Counted from the first letter of the stretch, positions 25,936 to 35,394 are shown. The stretch is DNA of 64,000 nucleotides from Corynebacterium lactis RW2-5 (GCF_001274895.1 NZ_CP006841.1:1860001-1924000), one strand, 5' to 3'. The notes: a model not told the origin generated them from the sequence alone. Made by a program: numbers and translations.

Positions 25936-27279
25936 CTAGGCGCGGGCCAGTACGGGGGCCTCCTCGACCGTATTGTCGTCGTCGGCGGAGAGGTCTGCGT
26001 TCGCGTTTGCGTCCCACTCCTCCTTAGACCAGATCCCGGCGCGCTTGGCGACGACCAGCGGAACCACTGCCTGACCGGTGACGTTGACCGCGGTGCGACC
26101 CATATCCAGGATTGGGTCGACGGCCAGCAGCAGGCCGACGCCGGCGAGCGGAAGGCCCAGGGTGGACAGAGTCAGCGTAAGCATGACGGTCGCGCCCGTG
26201 GTGCCGGCGGTAGCAGCGGAGCCAATGACGGATACGAAGATAATCAGCAGGTAATCGGTGAAGCCCAGCGGGACCCCGTAGAACTGCGAGACGAAAATTG
26301 CGGCGATGGCCGGGTAGATTGCGGCGCAACCGTCCATCTTCGTGGTCGAACCCAGCGGAACTGCGAAGGAGGCGTACTCATCCGGAACTCCCAGGCGGCG
26401 CGACACGACGCGCTCAGTGACGGGCATGACGCCCATCGAAGAGCGGGTGACGAATCCCAGCGAGGTAACCGGCCAGACGCGGCGGAAGAAGTCGACTGGG
26501 CTAACGCCGTGCAGCTTAAGCACCACCGGGTAGACAACCGCAATGACGAGGAAGAGGCCGACGTAGATTGCGATGGCGAACTTGCCGAGGCTACCGAGGG
26601 CCTCCCAGCCGTATTCCGCGACGGCGTGTCCAATCAGGGCCGCGGTGCCAACCGGGGCCAGGCGGATGACCCACCAGAGGACCTTCTGAATAATCGTCAG
26701 CAGCGAGCCGGAAAACTCGATGAAGGGCTCAGCCTTACGGCCGACTTTCACCGCCGCGATGCCCAGAACAATCGCGATGACCAGCAGCTGCAGGACATTG
26801 AAGTTTGGAGTTGCCGACAGGGTGCCGTCAGACTCGCTGACCTTCACGCCGAGCCCCAGGATGTTCTGCGGGACGATGCCCTGCAGGAATGCCCACCAGG
26901 ACCCGACCGTGGAGGGCTCCTTGGCGCTGGCTGCATCGACGGTGGAGTTGGCGCCCGGCTGGAAAATCAGGCCAAGGCCGATACCGATGACGACCGAGGC
27001 GAAAGCCGTGATGGCGAACCACACCAGGGTCGAGATTGCCAGCTTCGCGGCGCCCGCGACCTTGCGCAGGTTAGCGATCGAGACGATAACCGCGGTGACC
27101 ACCAGCGGCGGGATCAGAAGCTTCAGCAGCGTGACGTAGGTGCTGCCGACTTCATCCAGGGCAATCCGCAACCCGGATTCCTCACCGGTGCCGCGGGCGA
27201 TGAAGCCCAGGATGAGGCCGATAATCAGGCCGTAGATAACTTGGGCGCCAAACCCGGTCGCCCATTTGAATTTGCTCAC
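25936..27279 (-). CDS. Dicarboxylate/amino acid:cation symporter (DAACS family)
   Basis: A 447-residue secondary transporter of the glutamate/dicarboxylate symporter family. Helices run from residue 12 onward. The re-entrant loop motifs are SSMGVMPVTE near 290, the GSTTKMDG segment near 320, GSAATAGTTGATVML near 360 and DPILDMGRTAVNVTGQ near 400, which bind substrate and Na+ or H+. The acidic C-terminal tail is cytoplasmic. The start is GTG at 27279 with GGAGG well placed. The substrate (glutamate, aspartate, succinate or fumarate) cannot be decided. It is followed by the serine hydrolase on the same strand. Confidence 0.93.
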   Translation of the reverse strand: MSKFKWATGFGAQVIYGLIIGLILGFIARGTGEESGLRIALDEVGSTYVTLLKLLIPPLVVTAVIVSIANLRKVAGAAKLAISTLVWFAITAFASVVIGIGLGLIFQPGANSTVDAASAKEPSTVGSWWAFLQGIVPQNILGLGVKVSESDGTLSATPNFNVLQLLVIAIVLGIAAVKVGRKAEPFIEFSGSLLTIIQKVLWWVIRLAPVGTAALIGHAVAEYGWEALGSLGKFAIAIYVGLFLVIAVVYPVVLKLHGVSPVDFFRRVWPVTSLGFVTRSSMGVMPVTERVVSRRLGVPDEYASFAVPLGSTTKMDGCAAIYPAIAAIFVSQFYGVPLGFTDYLLIIFVSVIGSAATAGTTGATVMLTLTLSTLGLPLAGVGLLLAVDPILDMGRTAVNVTGQAVVPLVVAKRAGIWSKEEWDANANADLSADDDNTVEEAPVLARA

Positions 27280-27547
27280 TTTTCCTCCAAGAGATGTTGT
27301 TGTTGATTCGATTTCTAGGCCTAAAGGACCCGCGATAAAACCGCCCTTAACAACAGGAGGAACTAGAGATGTGACCGTAGTCCAGCCAGCGACGCGTCGT
27401 GAGCATATTCATGGTGGTGAAAACTCGATTCTTCTTTTGGGTGATTCGGGGGTGTGAATCAGGCCGTGGATTAATCACGAACTCAAGATGACAAAAACTA
27501 CCAACAGACAGACTGGATTGTCTATTCCGGGTTTCCCCGACTATGAG

Positions 27548-29176
27548 CTATTTCACTTCGTTTTCCGACGTATTCCGCGCTCCGCGGCGCAATTGCATCA
27601 CCTTCAGCGAGCACAGGAACCCGATTGCCAGTGCGCCGACCGCAGAATAGAGGGCGAACTGCGTCGCGTGGGCAAACGCGTTCGTCAGCGGATCGATAAC
27701 CATCGACGGTGTGCCCTGCGCGCGCAACCCAATCAGAATCGAACCCGCGGAATCCTTCAGCCCCTCGCCCATCTTGGCAACCGATGCCGGCAAGTCCGCG
27801 ATCTCGCGGTTGAGCCCGACGGTCAGTGCCATTCCGCCGAGGGCAGCGCCTAGGGCCGAGCCGACCTGCCGGATGGTCGACTGCGTCGCCGAGGCCTGGC
27901 CGGAGAGGCGAACCGGAATGTCACCGAGGACCAGGGAGGTCAACTGCGCCGAGGCCAGGCCGAGGCCCAGGCCGTAAATCACCAGTGCGACGACGACGAG
28001 CCAGAGCGGCAGGCCCACGTGTTCCTCAGCCGCCAGCTGAAGCGAACCGAACACCTCGAGCGCAAGCCCCAGGATGACGACGCCCGCCGGAGTGATCCAC
28101 GCAGCCAGGTGGCGCGCCATCGCGCCGGAGAAGAACGCGCCGAGAGCCATGGCGGCAAGGACGAGACCGGTTGCGATCGTCGATAGGCCGACCGCCGAGA
28201 CGAGGTACAGAGGAAGCACGAAGACCAGCGCGAACTCCCCCACTGCGACGAGCATCGCGGTGGTGTTGCCCCAGCTGAAGGTGGCGTAGGAGAACATGGA
28301 GATGTCCAGCAGCACCTGGTCTGCATTGCGGCGGCGGTAGTTCTCCCACACGATGAACAGCACAAGCACCACCAGGCCGACGATCAGGGAGAAGAACGGC
28401 GTCGAGGGAAAATCGAAGCTTATCTTCGCGCCCTCGATGATGCCGTAGACAAGAGCGCCGAAGCCGATACTCGACAGAACCAGCCCCAGAATGTCGAAGC
28501 CCGATTCCTCGCCCGAGCCTGCCGATTCTCCGGAAGTATTCGGCACCAGACGCAGGGCCAGGACAATCAGGATCAGTGCGATTGGCACGTTGACCCAGAA
28601 GATTGCCTCCCAGCCGGCGTACTCGGTCAGCACACCGCCCAGCAGCGGGCCCACCGCCGCGGCACCCGCCATGACCGCACCCCAGATACCGAATGCGGTC
28701 GCGCGGTCCTTATCCCGAAACAGCGCATTGACGCTGGATAGGGTCGACGGCAGGATGCAGGCGCCGCCGATTCCCTGGATTACGCGGGCGATAACGAGGG
28801 GCGCGAGTGCCGTCGAAAGCGCCGCTACAACCGACCCCACCGTGAACACGACCAGGCCGATTAGGAATAAGGTGCGGCGGCCGAAGCGGTCGCCCGCGCG
28901 GCCCGCGGTCAGAAGCAGCGCCGCAAAGACCACAGAGTAGATAGTGGTAATCCACTGCGCGCCGACTATGTCGAGCTTCAACTCCGTGATGATGGTCGGA
29001 AGGGATACACCGACAATAGTGCCGTCCAGGACGATCATGCCGAGGCCCAATGCCAAAACGACAAGGCCCCACCATCGCGTAGGCGACTGAGCAAACTCCT
29101 CAATGGCCTTATCGCGGCTGGCTGGTGCTGCACCAGATGCAGCGGTCGCGCCGGTTGCTGACTTCTGTGCTTTCAT
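27548..29176 (-). CDS. MFS transporter, DHA2 (14-helix) drug:H+ antiporter family
   Basis: A 542-residue membrane protein with about 14 hydrophobic helices. It has the MFS motif A GRAGDRFGRRTLFLIG near residue 95, motif B RVIQGIGGACILPSTLS near 133, and motif C GPLLGGVL near 176, characteristic of EmrB/QacA exporters. It is not flanked by a TetR or MarR regulator, so its substrate is unknown. ATG at 29176 has no ribosome site but has TAAAAT ending 7 bases upstream (29184-29189), which suggests a leaderless mRNA. Confidence 0.93.
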   Translation of the reverse strand: MKAQKSATGATAASGAAPASRDKAIEEFAQSPTRWWGLVVLALGLGMIVLDGTIVGVSLPTIITELKLDIVGAQWITTIYSVVFAALLLTAGRAGDRFGRRTLFLIGLVVFTVGSVVAALSTALAPLVIARVIQGIGGACILPSTLSSVNALFRDKDRATAFGIWGAVMAGAAAVGPLLGGVLTEYAGWEAIFWVNVPIALILIVLALRLVPNTSGESAGSGEESGFDILGLVLSSIGFGALVYGIIEGAKISFDFPSTPFFSLIVGLVVLVLFIVWENYRRRNADQVLLDISMFSYATFSWGNTTAMLVAVGEFALVFVLPLYLVSAVGLSTIATGLVLAAMALGAFFSGAMARHLAAWITPAGVVILGLALEVFGSLQLAAEEHVGLPLWLVVVALVIYGLGLGLASAQLTSLVLGDIPVRLSGQASATQSTIRQVGSALGAALGGMALTVGLNREIADLPASVAKMGEGLKDSAGSILIGLRAQGTPSMVIDPLTNAFAHATQFALYSAVGALAIGFLCSLKVMQLRRGARNTSENEVK

Positions 29177-29266
29177 ACCGGCTATTTTAGGAGCACGAAC
29201 CGTGTTGCCCCATCAACCAAAAGGCGGAACTTTCACGCTCCTTTTTGGGAGCAGCTTAGTCGTTGC

Positions 29267-29272
29267 TATGAT
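29267..29272 (+). promoter_or_regulatory. Extended -10 of the CAU tRNA
   Basis: TGCTATGAT (TGN-TATGAT) is an extended -10 box with its TSS expected near 29279, about 20 bases before the tRNA. The -35 region (TTTGGG) is weak. Confidence 0.5.
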
Positions 29273-29299
29273 ATTTCGAGGCCCGATTCGACGGGCCTT

Positions 29300-29373
29300 G
29301 CCCCTATAGCTCAGTCGGTTAGAGCAGAGGACTCATAATCCTTTTGTCCCAGGTTCGAGCCCTGGTGGGGGCA
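29300..29373 (+). tRNA. tRNA with anticodon CAU (Ile2 or elongator Met)
   Basis: A cloverleaf with acceptor GCCCCTA/TGGGGGC, D-arm AGCTCAGTCGGTTAGAGCA, anticodon loop CTCATAA and TTCGAGC T-loop; no encoded CCA. CAU with this GC-only acceptor resembles the tRNA-Ile2 read with lysidine, but an elongator tRNA-Met cannot be excluded. It is not the initiator type, because positions 1-72 pair and the anticodon stem lacks three G-C pairs. Confidence 0.93.
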
Positions 29374-29392
29374 CTTTTTATGCCCACTTCCG

Positions 29393-29959
29393 CTAGGCCC
29401 ACTTCCCCGACATGCGGTTGTAACAGGTAGCGCACACGGAGAGGTACTTCGGGTCCTCCAGGGTCTCGATCTCAACGGACTCGCCGTCCTGCAGGATGGT
29501 CCCGTCGGGAGCCAGTCGGGCGGTGAAGATGGCCTTCTTTCCACAGGTGCAGATGGTCTTAATCTCCTCGATGCTGTGGGCCACCTCGAGCAGCCGGCGG
29601 GACCCCGGAAAAGCCACGGTCCGAAAGTCCGTCCGCAGCCCGTAACAGAGTACGGGAGTGCCCTGCAGCGTCAGGGCAAGGAGCTGATCGACCTGCTCAG
29701 GCGTCAAAAATTGCGCTTCATCGATGATGACACAGTCGTATCCGTCGGCAAGCGAACTGACATCATCGTCAGGGTGAATGACGTGGGCGGCTTCGGCAAT
29801 GCCAATCCTCGAGTGGACGTCCCCTGCCGCGACCGTGTCAATTGCCGGCTTGGCGATGAGAGGGCGCATATCGCGTTCGCGATAGTTGTGCGCGACGCGC
29901 AGCACTTCGATTGATTTTCCGCTGTTCATGGTGCCGTAGCGGAAATAGAGCTTTGCCAT
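29393..29959 (-). CDS. tdk: Thymidine kinase
   Basis: Phosphorylates thymidine for the salvage route to dTMP. The 188-residue protein has the type II thymidine kinase layout: P-loop GTMNSGKS near residues 9-16, the Mg2+ motif VIIDEAQFL near 83-91, lasso segment, and a zinc site from CTCGKKA and CATCYNR in the last third. ATG at 29959 (MAKLYFRYG) begins right at the first strand and has TAAACT 8 bases upstream; the seven extra codons to 29980 are not family-like. It is divergent from the PfkB gene with 60 bases between. Confidence 0.95.
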   Translation of the reverse strand: MAKLYFRYGTMNSGKSIEVLRVAHNYRERDMRPLIAKPAIDTVAAGDVHSRIGIAEAAHVIHPDDDVSSLADGYDCVIIDEAQFLTPEQVDQLLALTLQGTPVLCYGLRTDFRTVAFPGSRRLLEVAHSIEEIKTICTCGKKAIFTARLAPDGTILQDGESVEIETLEDPKYLSVCATCYNRMSGKWA

Positions 29960-30019
29960 AACGACCAAGTTTAAGACCACCCAACCAGTCCGCGAAAAAT
30001 CGGGCTATCCTTGGAAGTC

Positions 30020-31024
30020 ATGCAGCCGATTACCCCGTCGAAATCCGATCCCACCGTTGTCGTCTGTGGCTCCATCCACCAGGACACCCTGGTCAAGGTG
30101 GATAGCGTGCCCCCGGAAGGCGGGACGCTCATAGTGGACGACGGCGTGATCTCGCTGGGCGGCAAGGGCGCGAACCAGGCGGTCGCCATCGCCTTCGACG
30201 AGGTCCGGGCGATCATGGCGGGTACCGTCGGCGAAGATCGCGCCGCAGACTTCGTGATTGAAGAACTCAATTCCCACGGCGTCGAGGTTCACTCCATCAA
30301 CACCTCGTGGGATCTACCCACAGGCAGCGCTTTCGTGGCGACGAATAAGCAGGGCCGCCCGGTTATCTTCGTCCAGCGCGGCGCCGATGCCTTGACCGAC
30401 CCGACCGATTTCACCGATGACTTCGCCACCGCCGATATCGTCCTCGCCCAGGGCGAGCTACTGCCCGAGGCCACCGAGGCCATCGCGTCGGTAGCTTCGA
30501 TGTACAACGCGCGACTGGTCCTCAACCTCAACCCGGTCAGCATCGTCACCCCCGCACTGATCGACCATGCGAACCCGCTGATCGTCAACAAGAAAGGCAT
30601 GTGGGAGACGCTGCGCCGCCTGGACATTTCCGAGGGCATCCTCGCCAGCGATTTCGGCTCCCAGATTAGGGCTCTGCTCCAGTACAGCCCGAGCGTGATT
30701 ATGCTCCGCGGCGAGGACGGCTGCCTCTACTCCGAGGCCCCGCAAAACTCCCGCGAGGAGGCCACGATTTACGAGCATCCCGCTCTGCTCCTCCCGGCCG
30801 AAAAGGTCGTCGACGGCACCGGCTCCGGCGATGCCTTCGTAGGCACGCTCACCGCTGAGCTCGCCAAGGGCAGCTCGCTTGCCGACGCCGTCCAACTCGC
30901 CACCGCCGCTGGCGCCGCGGCGGTCCAGGCCGTTGGCGCGTGCGCAGCGTTTGCTCCGCGGGAAAAGCTGCTCGAGATGATTCAGGCCGAGGACTTCCCC
31001 CGCGCGAGGGTCTTCGAAGGCTAG
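30020..31024 (+). CDS. PfkB/ribokinase family carbohydrate kinase
   Basis: A 334-residue sugar kinase. The N-terminal strand VVCGSIHQDTLVKVD and the GGKGANQAVA signature near residues 46-55 are those of ribokinase. The catalytic-base and anion-hole motif VVDGTGSGDAFVGTL lies near 262-276, as expected. The substrate is unknown: ribose and other sugars are possible. ATG at 30020 is preceded by TATCCT ending 8 bases upstream (30006-30011), a leaderless pattern. It is convergent with the DUF624 gene, sharing a CTAG stop overlap. Its neighbour set is otherwise for alpha-glucoside uptake. Confidence 0.88.
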   Translation: MQPITPSKSDPTVVVCGSIHQDTLVKVDSVPPEGGTLIVDDGVISLGGKGANQAVAIAFDEVRAIMAGTVGEDRAADFVIEELNSHGVEVHSINTSWDLPTGSAFVATNKQGRPVIFVQRGADALTDPTDFTDDFATADIVLAQGELLPEATEAIASVASMYNARLVLNLNPVSIVTPALIDHANPLIVNKKGMWETLRRLDISEGILASDFGSQIRALLQYSPSVIMLRGEDGCLYSEAPQNSREEATIYEHPALLLPAEKVVDGTGSGDAFVGTLTAELAKGSSLADAVQLATAAGAAAVQAVGACAAFAPREKLLEMIQAEDFPRARVFEG

Positions 31025-31671
31025 GCGTGATGCTGACTGTCGCGGTCCTCGGCCGGCAGCGCCGGCTCGACAGCCAGCATCACCAGGTACCAGCTGAGCG
31101 CGTGGCCAATCAGCATGAAATAGGTCGCGATGGCATAGATGCGACCTGGGAAGAAATACACCGCGGCGGGCGCGATGAGCAGCGCCGCAATCGCCGCAGC
31201 GGTACGGGGCAGGTGCCTGATGCTAAGTGCTGCGGCCATGGCTAAGGTTCGGCGAAGCGGCGTGGGGGCGTCGGAAAGCGCGCACAGCGGGTAGACCCAG
31301 GCGGTAATTCCGAGCAGCAGCAGCGAGCCCGAGAGCACGCCTGCGGTAAAAACCATCCCCACCCCGCCCAAGTCGGCGCGGGAGATGACGTATAACTCGT
31401 AGCCGACGCCACAGGATATGACCACGGTGATGAGCGACCACAGGGTCGGCGTGCGCCAATTTGAAAGGAGCGCGTGCAGGAAGCGACGCACCGGCGCGGA
31501 GCCTTCCTCGCGGACCATGTCACGAACAACCACTGCCCCAGCCCGGGTCGAAGCGCCGGCAGTGGCAAAGGGAAAAGACGTGGCGATCATCAAAAGATTG
31601 ATGATCACAAGATCCGCCAGTAGCGACCACGCTGCGTAGAACTTGGTGTCAGTGCTGAAGAATCTATCCAC
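31021..31671 (-). CDS. musI: DUF624/YesL-like membrane protein, MusI-like
   Basis: A 216-residue membrane protein with about five or six helices (LADLVIINLLMIATSFPFA, LWSLITVVISCGVGYEL, VFTAGVLSGSLLLLGITAW, AAAIAALLIAPAAVYFF, YFMLIGHALSWYLVML). DUF624 proteins are companions of sugar ABC permeases. In C. glutamicum the gene next to musG-musF-musE encodes a membrane protein (MusI) that raises maltose uptake by MusEFGK2. Position and topology match, so I use that name by synteny. It lies 54 bases downstream of musG. The stop interlocks with that of the PfkB gene. Confidence 0.75.
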   Translation of the reverse strand: MDRFFSTDTKFYAAWSLLADLVIINLLMIATSFPFATAGASTRAGAVVVRDMVREEGSAPVRRFLHALLSNWRTPTLWSLITVVISCGVGYELYVISRADLGGVGMVFTAGVLSGSLLLLGITAWVYPLCALSDAPTPLRRTLAMAAALSIRHLPRTAAAIAALLIAPAAVYFFPGRIYAIATYFMLIGHALSWYLVMLAVEPALPAEDRDSQHHA

Positions 31672-31725
31672 GTCTTGTCATTGTAGTGTTCGGTTATTGT
31701 GACGGCGCAGCCGCGCCAGGCCGGA

Positions 31726-32619
31726 CTAGCCCTTGACCGCGCCGGCGGCGACGCCCTCGATGATGTGCTTCTGGGTTGCGATGTAGAAGACAACAATCGG
31801 GATAATCGCGAGAACCAGCATGGCCATCATGGCGCCGAGGTCGCGGTTGCCGTTGGAGCCGACGAAGCTCTGCACGACGACCGGGATGGTCTTGTACTCG
31901 GTGGACAGGCCGATGACCAGGTACGGCAGCAGGTAGTCGTTCCACACCCACATAGCGTTGAGGATGGCGACGGTGACAGCGGTCGGCTTTAGCATCGGCA
32001 AAACGATGCGGAAGTAGTTCTGCATCGGGGATGCGCCATCAATCATCGCAGCTTCCTCGATGTCAATCGGAATCGACTTGATGAAGCCGGCGAACATGAA
32101 CACCGACAGGCCGGAGCCGAAGCCCAGGTACAAAACCACAATGCCGATGGGGTTGTTCAGCTGCAGCATGTCCGCGATCTTGACGGTCGGGAACATCACC
32201 ATCTGGAACGGGATGACCATCGAGAACACGAAGAGGTAGTACAGCAGCAAAGTCCACCATGTCTTCACGCGCGTGATGTAGTAGGCGGTCATCGCGGAGA
32301 AGAACACGATGGCGACGACGGAGAGAATCGTGATGACAAACGACCATACGATTGCCCAGCCGAAGCCCTCCTTCATCAACCCGACGGTGTAGTTTTCAAC
32401 ACCGACCCACATGTCACCGAGCGGCAGCTGGAAGGGATTGTCCGAGATTGCGAACTTGGACTTGAAGGAGTTGAAGAGAATGAAGGCGATTGGGCCCAGG
32501 AACACCACGGTGAGGAACACCAGGATGGCGTAAATAATGCCCTTCGCGGCACCACCGACCTTGGCCTCATCTTGCTTGACCGAGTTGGGCTTGAGTGCCT
32601 TTGCAGCGTCGACGGACAT
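31726..32619 (-). CDS. musG: Maltose-type ABC transporter permease (MalG-like)
   Basis: A 297-residue inner-membrane permease of the carbohydrate-uptake CUT1 class. It has an N-terminal cytoplasmic extension of about 25 residues, six helices, and the EAA loop EEAAMIDGASPMQNYFRIVLPMLKP near residue 200 that docks on the ATPase. ATG at 32619 directly follows the musF stop (TAAATG), with GGAGG a few bases inside the musF end, so translation is coupled. By order and partners it corresponds to musG. Confidence 0.9.
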   Translation of the reverse strand: MSVDAAKALKPNSVKQDEAKVGGAAKGIIYAILVFLTVVFLGPIAFILFNSFKSKFAISDNPFQLPLGDMWVGVENYTVGLMKEGFGWAIVWSFVITILSVVAIVFFSAMTAYYITRVKTWWTLLLYYLFVFSMVIPFQMVMFPTVKIADMLQLNNPIGIVVLYLGFGSGLSVFMFAGFIKSIPIDIEEAAMIDGASPMQNYFRIVLPMLKPTAVTVAILNAMWVWNDYLLPYLVIGLSTEYKTIPVVVQSFVGSNGNRDLGAMMAMLVLAIIPIVVFYIATQKHIIEGVAAGAVKG

Positions 32620-33465
32620 TTATGCCTCCACTTCTTTGCTGCGAGTTGCACGCAGCTGCAGCATCGCAATCGCGACGACCACGACGACGAAAATAACGGC
32701 CTTGGCCTGGCCGACTCCCTCGACACCGATGCGGTTGAACATGGTGTTGACGATGTTCAGCGCAACCATTTCGGTCTCGGAGGCCGGCGCACCATTGGTC
32801 AGTGCAAGGTTCTGGTCGAAGAGCTTGAAGGTGTTCGACAGGGTCAGGAATAGGCAGATGGTAATCGAGGGCATCACCATTGGGATGGTGACGTGCCGCA
32901 GGACTTCCCAGCGGCCAGCACCGTCGATTTCCGCTGCCTCAATTAGCTCCGGCGGCACGTTTTGCAGGCCGGCGATGTAAATAATCATCATGTAACCGAC
33001 GAGCTGCCAGTTAATCAGGATGATCAAACCCGCGTAGCCGAATTTCCAGTCCGAAACGATCGTCGTGCCGTACGACGCCAACACGGCGTTGATCATCGAC
33101 TGCCAGGTGTAGCCCAGCACGATACCGCCGATGAGGTTTGGCATGAAGAAGACCGTGCGGAAGAAGTTGGTGCCCTTCAGCTTGCGCGTGAGAATCCACG
33201 CAATCCAGAAGGCGAACAGGTTCACGGTGATGACGGAGACGACGACCACCAGGGCGGTGAAGCCGAAGGAGGCCACGAAGCCCTCCCGCTGGCTAAAAGC
33301 CTTTTGATAGTTTTCGACTCCGCCCCACTCGGCATCCGTGATGGTCGTGAAGTCAGTAAAGGATAGGAAGAAACCGATAACGAATGGAACCAGGAACGCA
33401 ATTGCGAACGCAATCAGCGTAGGTAGCACGAATATTGGGAAATACTTTTTCAAGGTTGCTTGCAT
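32620..33465 (-). CDS. musF: Maltose-type ABC transporter permease (MalF-like)
   Basis: A 281-residue CUT1 permease with six helices and the EAA loop ELIEAAEIDGAGRWEVLRHVTIP near residue 190. It begins with a short cytoplasmic MQATLKKYF before the first helix. ATG at 33465 is chosen; a TTG six codons upstream is in frame but no ribosome site supports either strongly. It lies 168 bases downstream of musE, with a long hairpin between. It forms the heterodimeric channel with the MalG-like protein and is energised by the distant ATPase gene musK. Confidence 0.9.
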   Translation of the reverse strand: MQATLKKYFPIFVLPTLIAFAIAFLVPFVIGFFLSFTDFTTITDAEWGGVENYQKAFSQREGFVASFGFTALVVVVSVITVNLFAFWIAWILTRKLKGTNFFRTVFFMPNLIGGIVLGYTWQSMINAVLASYGTTIVSDWKFGYAGLIILINWQLVGYMMIIYIAGLQNVPPELIEAAEIDGAGRWEVLRHVTIPMVMPSITICLFLTLSNTFKLFDQNLALTNGAPASETEMVALNIVNTMFNRIGVEGVGQAKAVIFVVVVVAIAMLQLRATRSKEVEA

Positions 33466-33489
33466 TACAACACCGATTCTCAAAAGCTA

Positions 33490-33555
33490 AAGGCGGGGCC
33501 TAACCCCTCGGGCCTGCACTACGTCGCAGAGTCCCGAGGTGCCGGGCCCCGCCTT
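33490..33555 (-). terminator. Intercistronic hairpin between musE and musF, likely attenuator
   Basis: On the minus strand AGGCGGGGCC and GGCCCCGCCT pair at the base (10 bp), with an inner CCTCGGG/CCCGAGG-type arm. The transcript then reads TTTAGCTTTT. A partial terminator at this place would give more binding protein than permease. Confidence 0.7.
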
Positions 33556-33633
33556 CTCATTAGAAATCCCTCTCGTTTGCAGCTTGGTTCCAGACGGCAC
33601 CGCGTGTGCAAACGTGAGGATTTCGCAACTTAT

Positions 33634-34962
33634 TTACTTGCTGGAGGATTCTGCAGCCCAGCTGTCAGTAAAAGTCTTCACGACCTCATCCCACGGCATC
33701 TTGCCAGAGGCGTACTGAGCCAGCGCTGCGCCGAAGTCGTCCTTGAACTGCTGAGACGGGAAGTACTGGAAGTCCCACGGGATGGTGGTCATTTCCTTGT
33801 CTTCGATAGCTGCCGCAACCTCCTTCGCCAGCGGGTCATTCGGGGTATCCGCGTCGGTGAAGTTCTTGAACGGGGCGATGAAGCCGAGATCCTCGACGAC
33901 GAATTTCTTGCCCTCGTCGGTGTTGTAGAGCCAGTTGACGAAGTCCTTGGTGGCCTTCTGGGAAGCCTCGGATGCCTTGGCGTTGACGGTCAGGTAGTTC
34001 TCAGTGCCAACGGAGATACCGGTCTTGTCCTCGTCCTTCAGCCCCATGTACATTGGCATGAACTTGATCTTGTCTTCCTTGACCACGTTGCCGGAGACCT
34101 CGCTGATCTGCGACCATGCCCAGTTGCCGTTCTGCACCATAGCGGCCTTGCCCTGTGCGAACTCAGCCATCGAGTCGGACACCGCCTTCGACGGGGCGAG
34201 GGTCTTCTCAACGGTGGAGTTGCTCAGGTACAGGTCGAAGAGGTTCTTGAACTCCTTGTTGTACTTGAACTTCACATCGGCAGTTTCTTTGGTGCCGAGG
34301 TCCTCAAACTCGTAGTGGACCGGACCGTTAGCCAAGTGGGTCTGCCAGCGCCAGTCCTCACCGGATGCCAGTGAGGTGGAAGCGAAGGTACCGGAGATGC
34401 CCAGCTTGTCCTTCTTTGCCTGCATGTCTTCGGCGATTTCCTTCAGCTTGCCGAAGGCCTTGATCTCATCCATGCTCTTAGCCTTGGCGTCCGGCATAGC
34501 GAAGTACTTGTCCATGATTTCTTCGTTGTAGATTAGGCCATAGCCTTCCACAGCAAACGGAACACCATAGATCTTGCCGTCCTCCCCCTTCAGCGGCTCA
34601 ATGCCGTCGTTGAGGTTCTTGGCAATTTCGGTGTCGGACATGTCGGCCATGTAGTCCTGCCAGGTCTTCAGTCCGGTCGGGCCGTTGACCTGGAACAGAG
34701 TCGGGGCATCCTTCTTGCCGATTTCAGCCTTCAGGGTCTGCTCGTACGAACCCGATGCGGCGGTGACCACCTTGACGGCAACACCGGTCTTGTCCGTGTA
34801 GGCCTTTGCAATCTTCTGGTACGCGGCATCCTGCTCCGGCTTGAAGTTGAGGAAGTAGACGCCACCATCCGCAGATGAGTCATCACTCGAGCAAGCAACC
34901 AAACCAGCGGTTGCCATAACGCCTGCTGCAAAGAGGGCTGATGCGCGCTTGAAGTTCTTCAC
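33634..34962 (-). CDS. musE: Maltose-type ABC transporter solute-binding lipoprotein
   Basis: A 442-residue CUT1 binding protein. The signal peptide MKNFKRASALFAAGVMATAG ends in the lipobox GLVAC with cysteine at about residue 24, so it is lipid-anchored outside the membrane. The mature part has the cluster-B solute-binding pattern (YFLNFKPEQDAAYQKIAKAY, AFVEGYGLIYN-type GVPFAVEGYGLIYNEEIM, FAQGKAAMVQNGNWAW). The start is GTG at 34962, with AGGGGAG about 8 bases upstream. It heads the minus-strand musE-F-G-I group. By synteny the substrate is maltose or related alpha-glucosides. Confidence 0.9.
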   Translation of the reverse strand: MKNFKRASALFAAGVMATAGLVACSSDDSSADGGVYFLNFKPEQDAAYQKIAKAYTDKTGVAVKVVTAASGSYEQTLKAEIGKKDAPTLFQVNGPTGLKTWQDYMADMSDTEIAKNLNDGIEPLKGEDGKIYGVPFAVEGYGLIYNEEIMDKYFAMPDAKAKSMDEIKAFGKLKEIAEDMQAKKDKLGISGTFASTSLASGEDWRWQTHLANGPVHYEFEDLGTKETADVKFKYNKEFKNLFDLYLSNSTVEKTLAPSKAVSDSMAEFAQGKAAMVQNGNWAWSQISEVSGNVVKEDKIKFMPMYMGLKDEDKTGISVGTENYLTVNAKASEASQKATKDFVNWLYNTDEGKKFVVEDLGFIAPFKNFTDADTPNDPLAKEVAAAIEDKEMTTIPWDFQYFPSQQFKDDFGAALAQYASGKMPWDEVVKTFTDSWAAESSSK

Positions 34963-35394
34963 TATTTCTCTCCCCTTAAGAAGAAGGGCCGACCGGCAGA
35001 GCGCGCCGCTTGCTAAAGCGGCTTTCCGACGGCCATGACCTCGTTGGATTGCCCCCGACCTACGGCATAAAAGAACCCTGTCACTTGAACTTCATCGCCA
35101 TCGACGCGGGGTATTTTGACTTACCTAGAATCTTACAGAAGCTAAAACGATTGAGAACATATTCTTAGACCCAGTAGAACAAAAGCTAAACATCGCAATT
35201 ACTGACGTTCACAAAGTCGCCTTATTTTCGCAGAATACAGCCGTTCAAGTGCGGGGTTTGCATCCAATGAAGACCGCCGATACCCCGAAAGATTCGTCGG
35301 CACCGCAACCTCAAACACCCCTATTTGTCCCATGATTTTAAGTTTATAAACACAGGCTCATCGGCTGTTAAGGCTCTAGCAACCTTCCGCGACC
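34963..35394 (-). promoter_or_regulatory. 432-base upstream region of musE with candidate promoter and hairpin
   Basis: No gene is visible here. The best promoter on the minus strand is TTCTCA (35152-35157), 16 bases, TAAGAT (35130-35135), which would give a leader of about 160 bases. Within that leader GCCGCTT/AAGCGGC (35005-35022) forms a 7-bp hairpin. A half-conserved TGTGA motif (minus strand, 35209-35213) is compatible with a GlxR half-site only. Confidence 0.35.

Noticed and set aside
25777..27306. A 509-codon plus-strand frame
   Set aside because: It is antisense to the symporter gene and reads as low-complexity Gly/Asp/Arg text without family motifs.
35209..35213. GlxR operator upstream of musE
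   Set aside because: Only one half-site (TGTGA) is good; the second half reads GTAAT, too weak to call.
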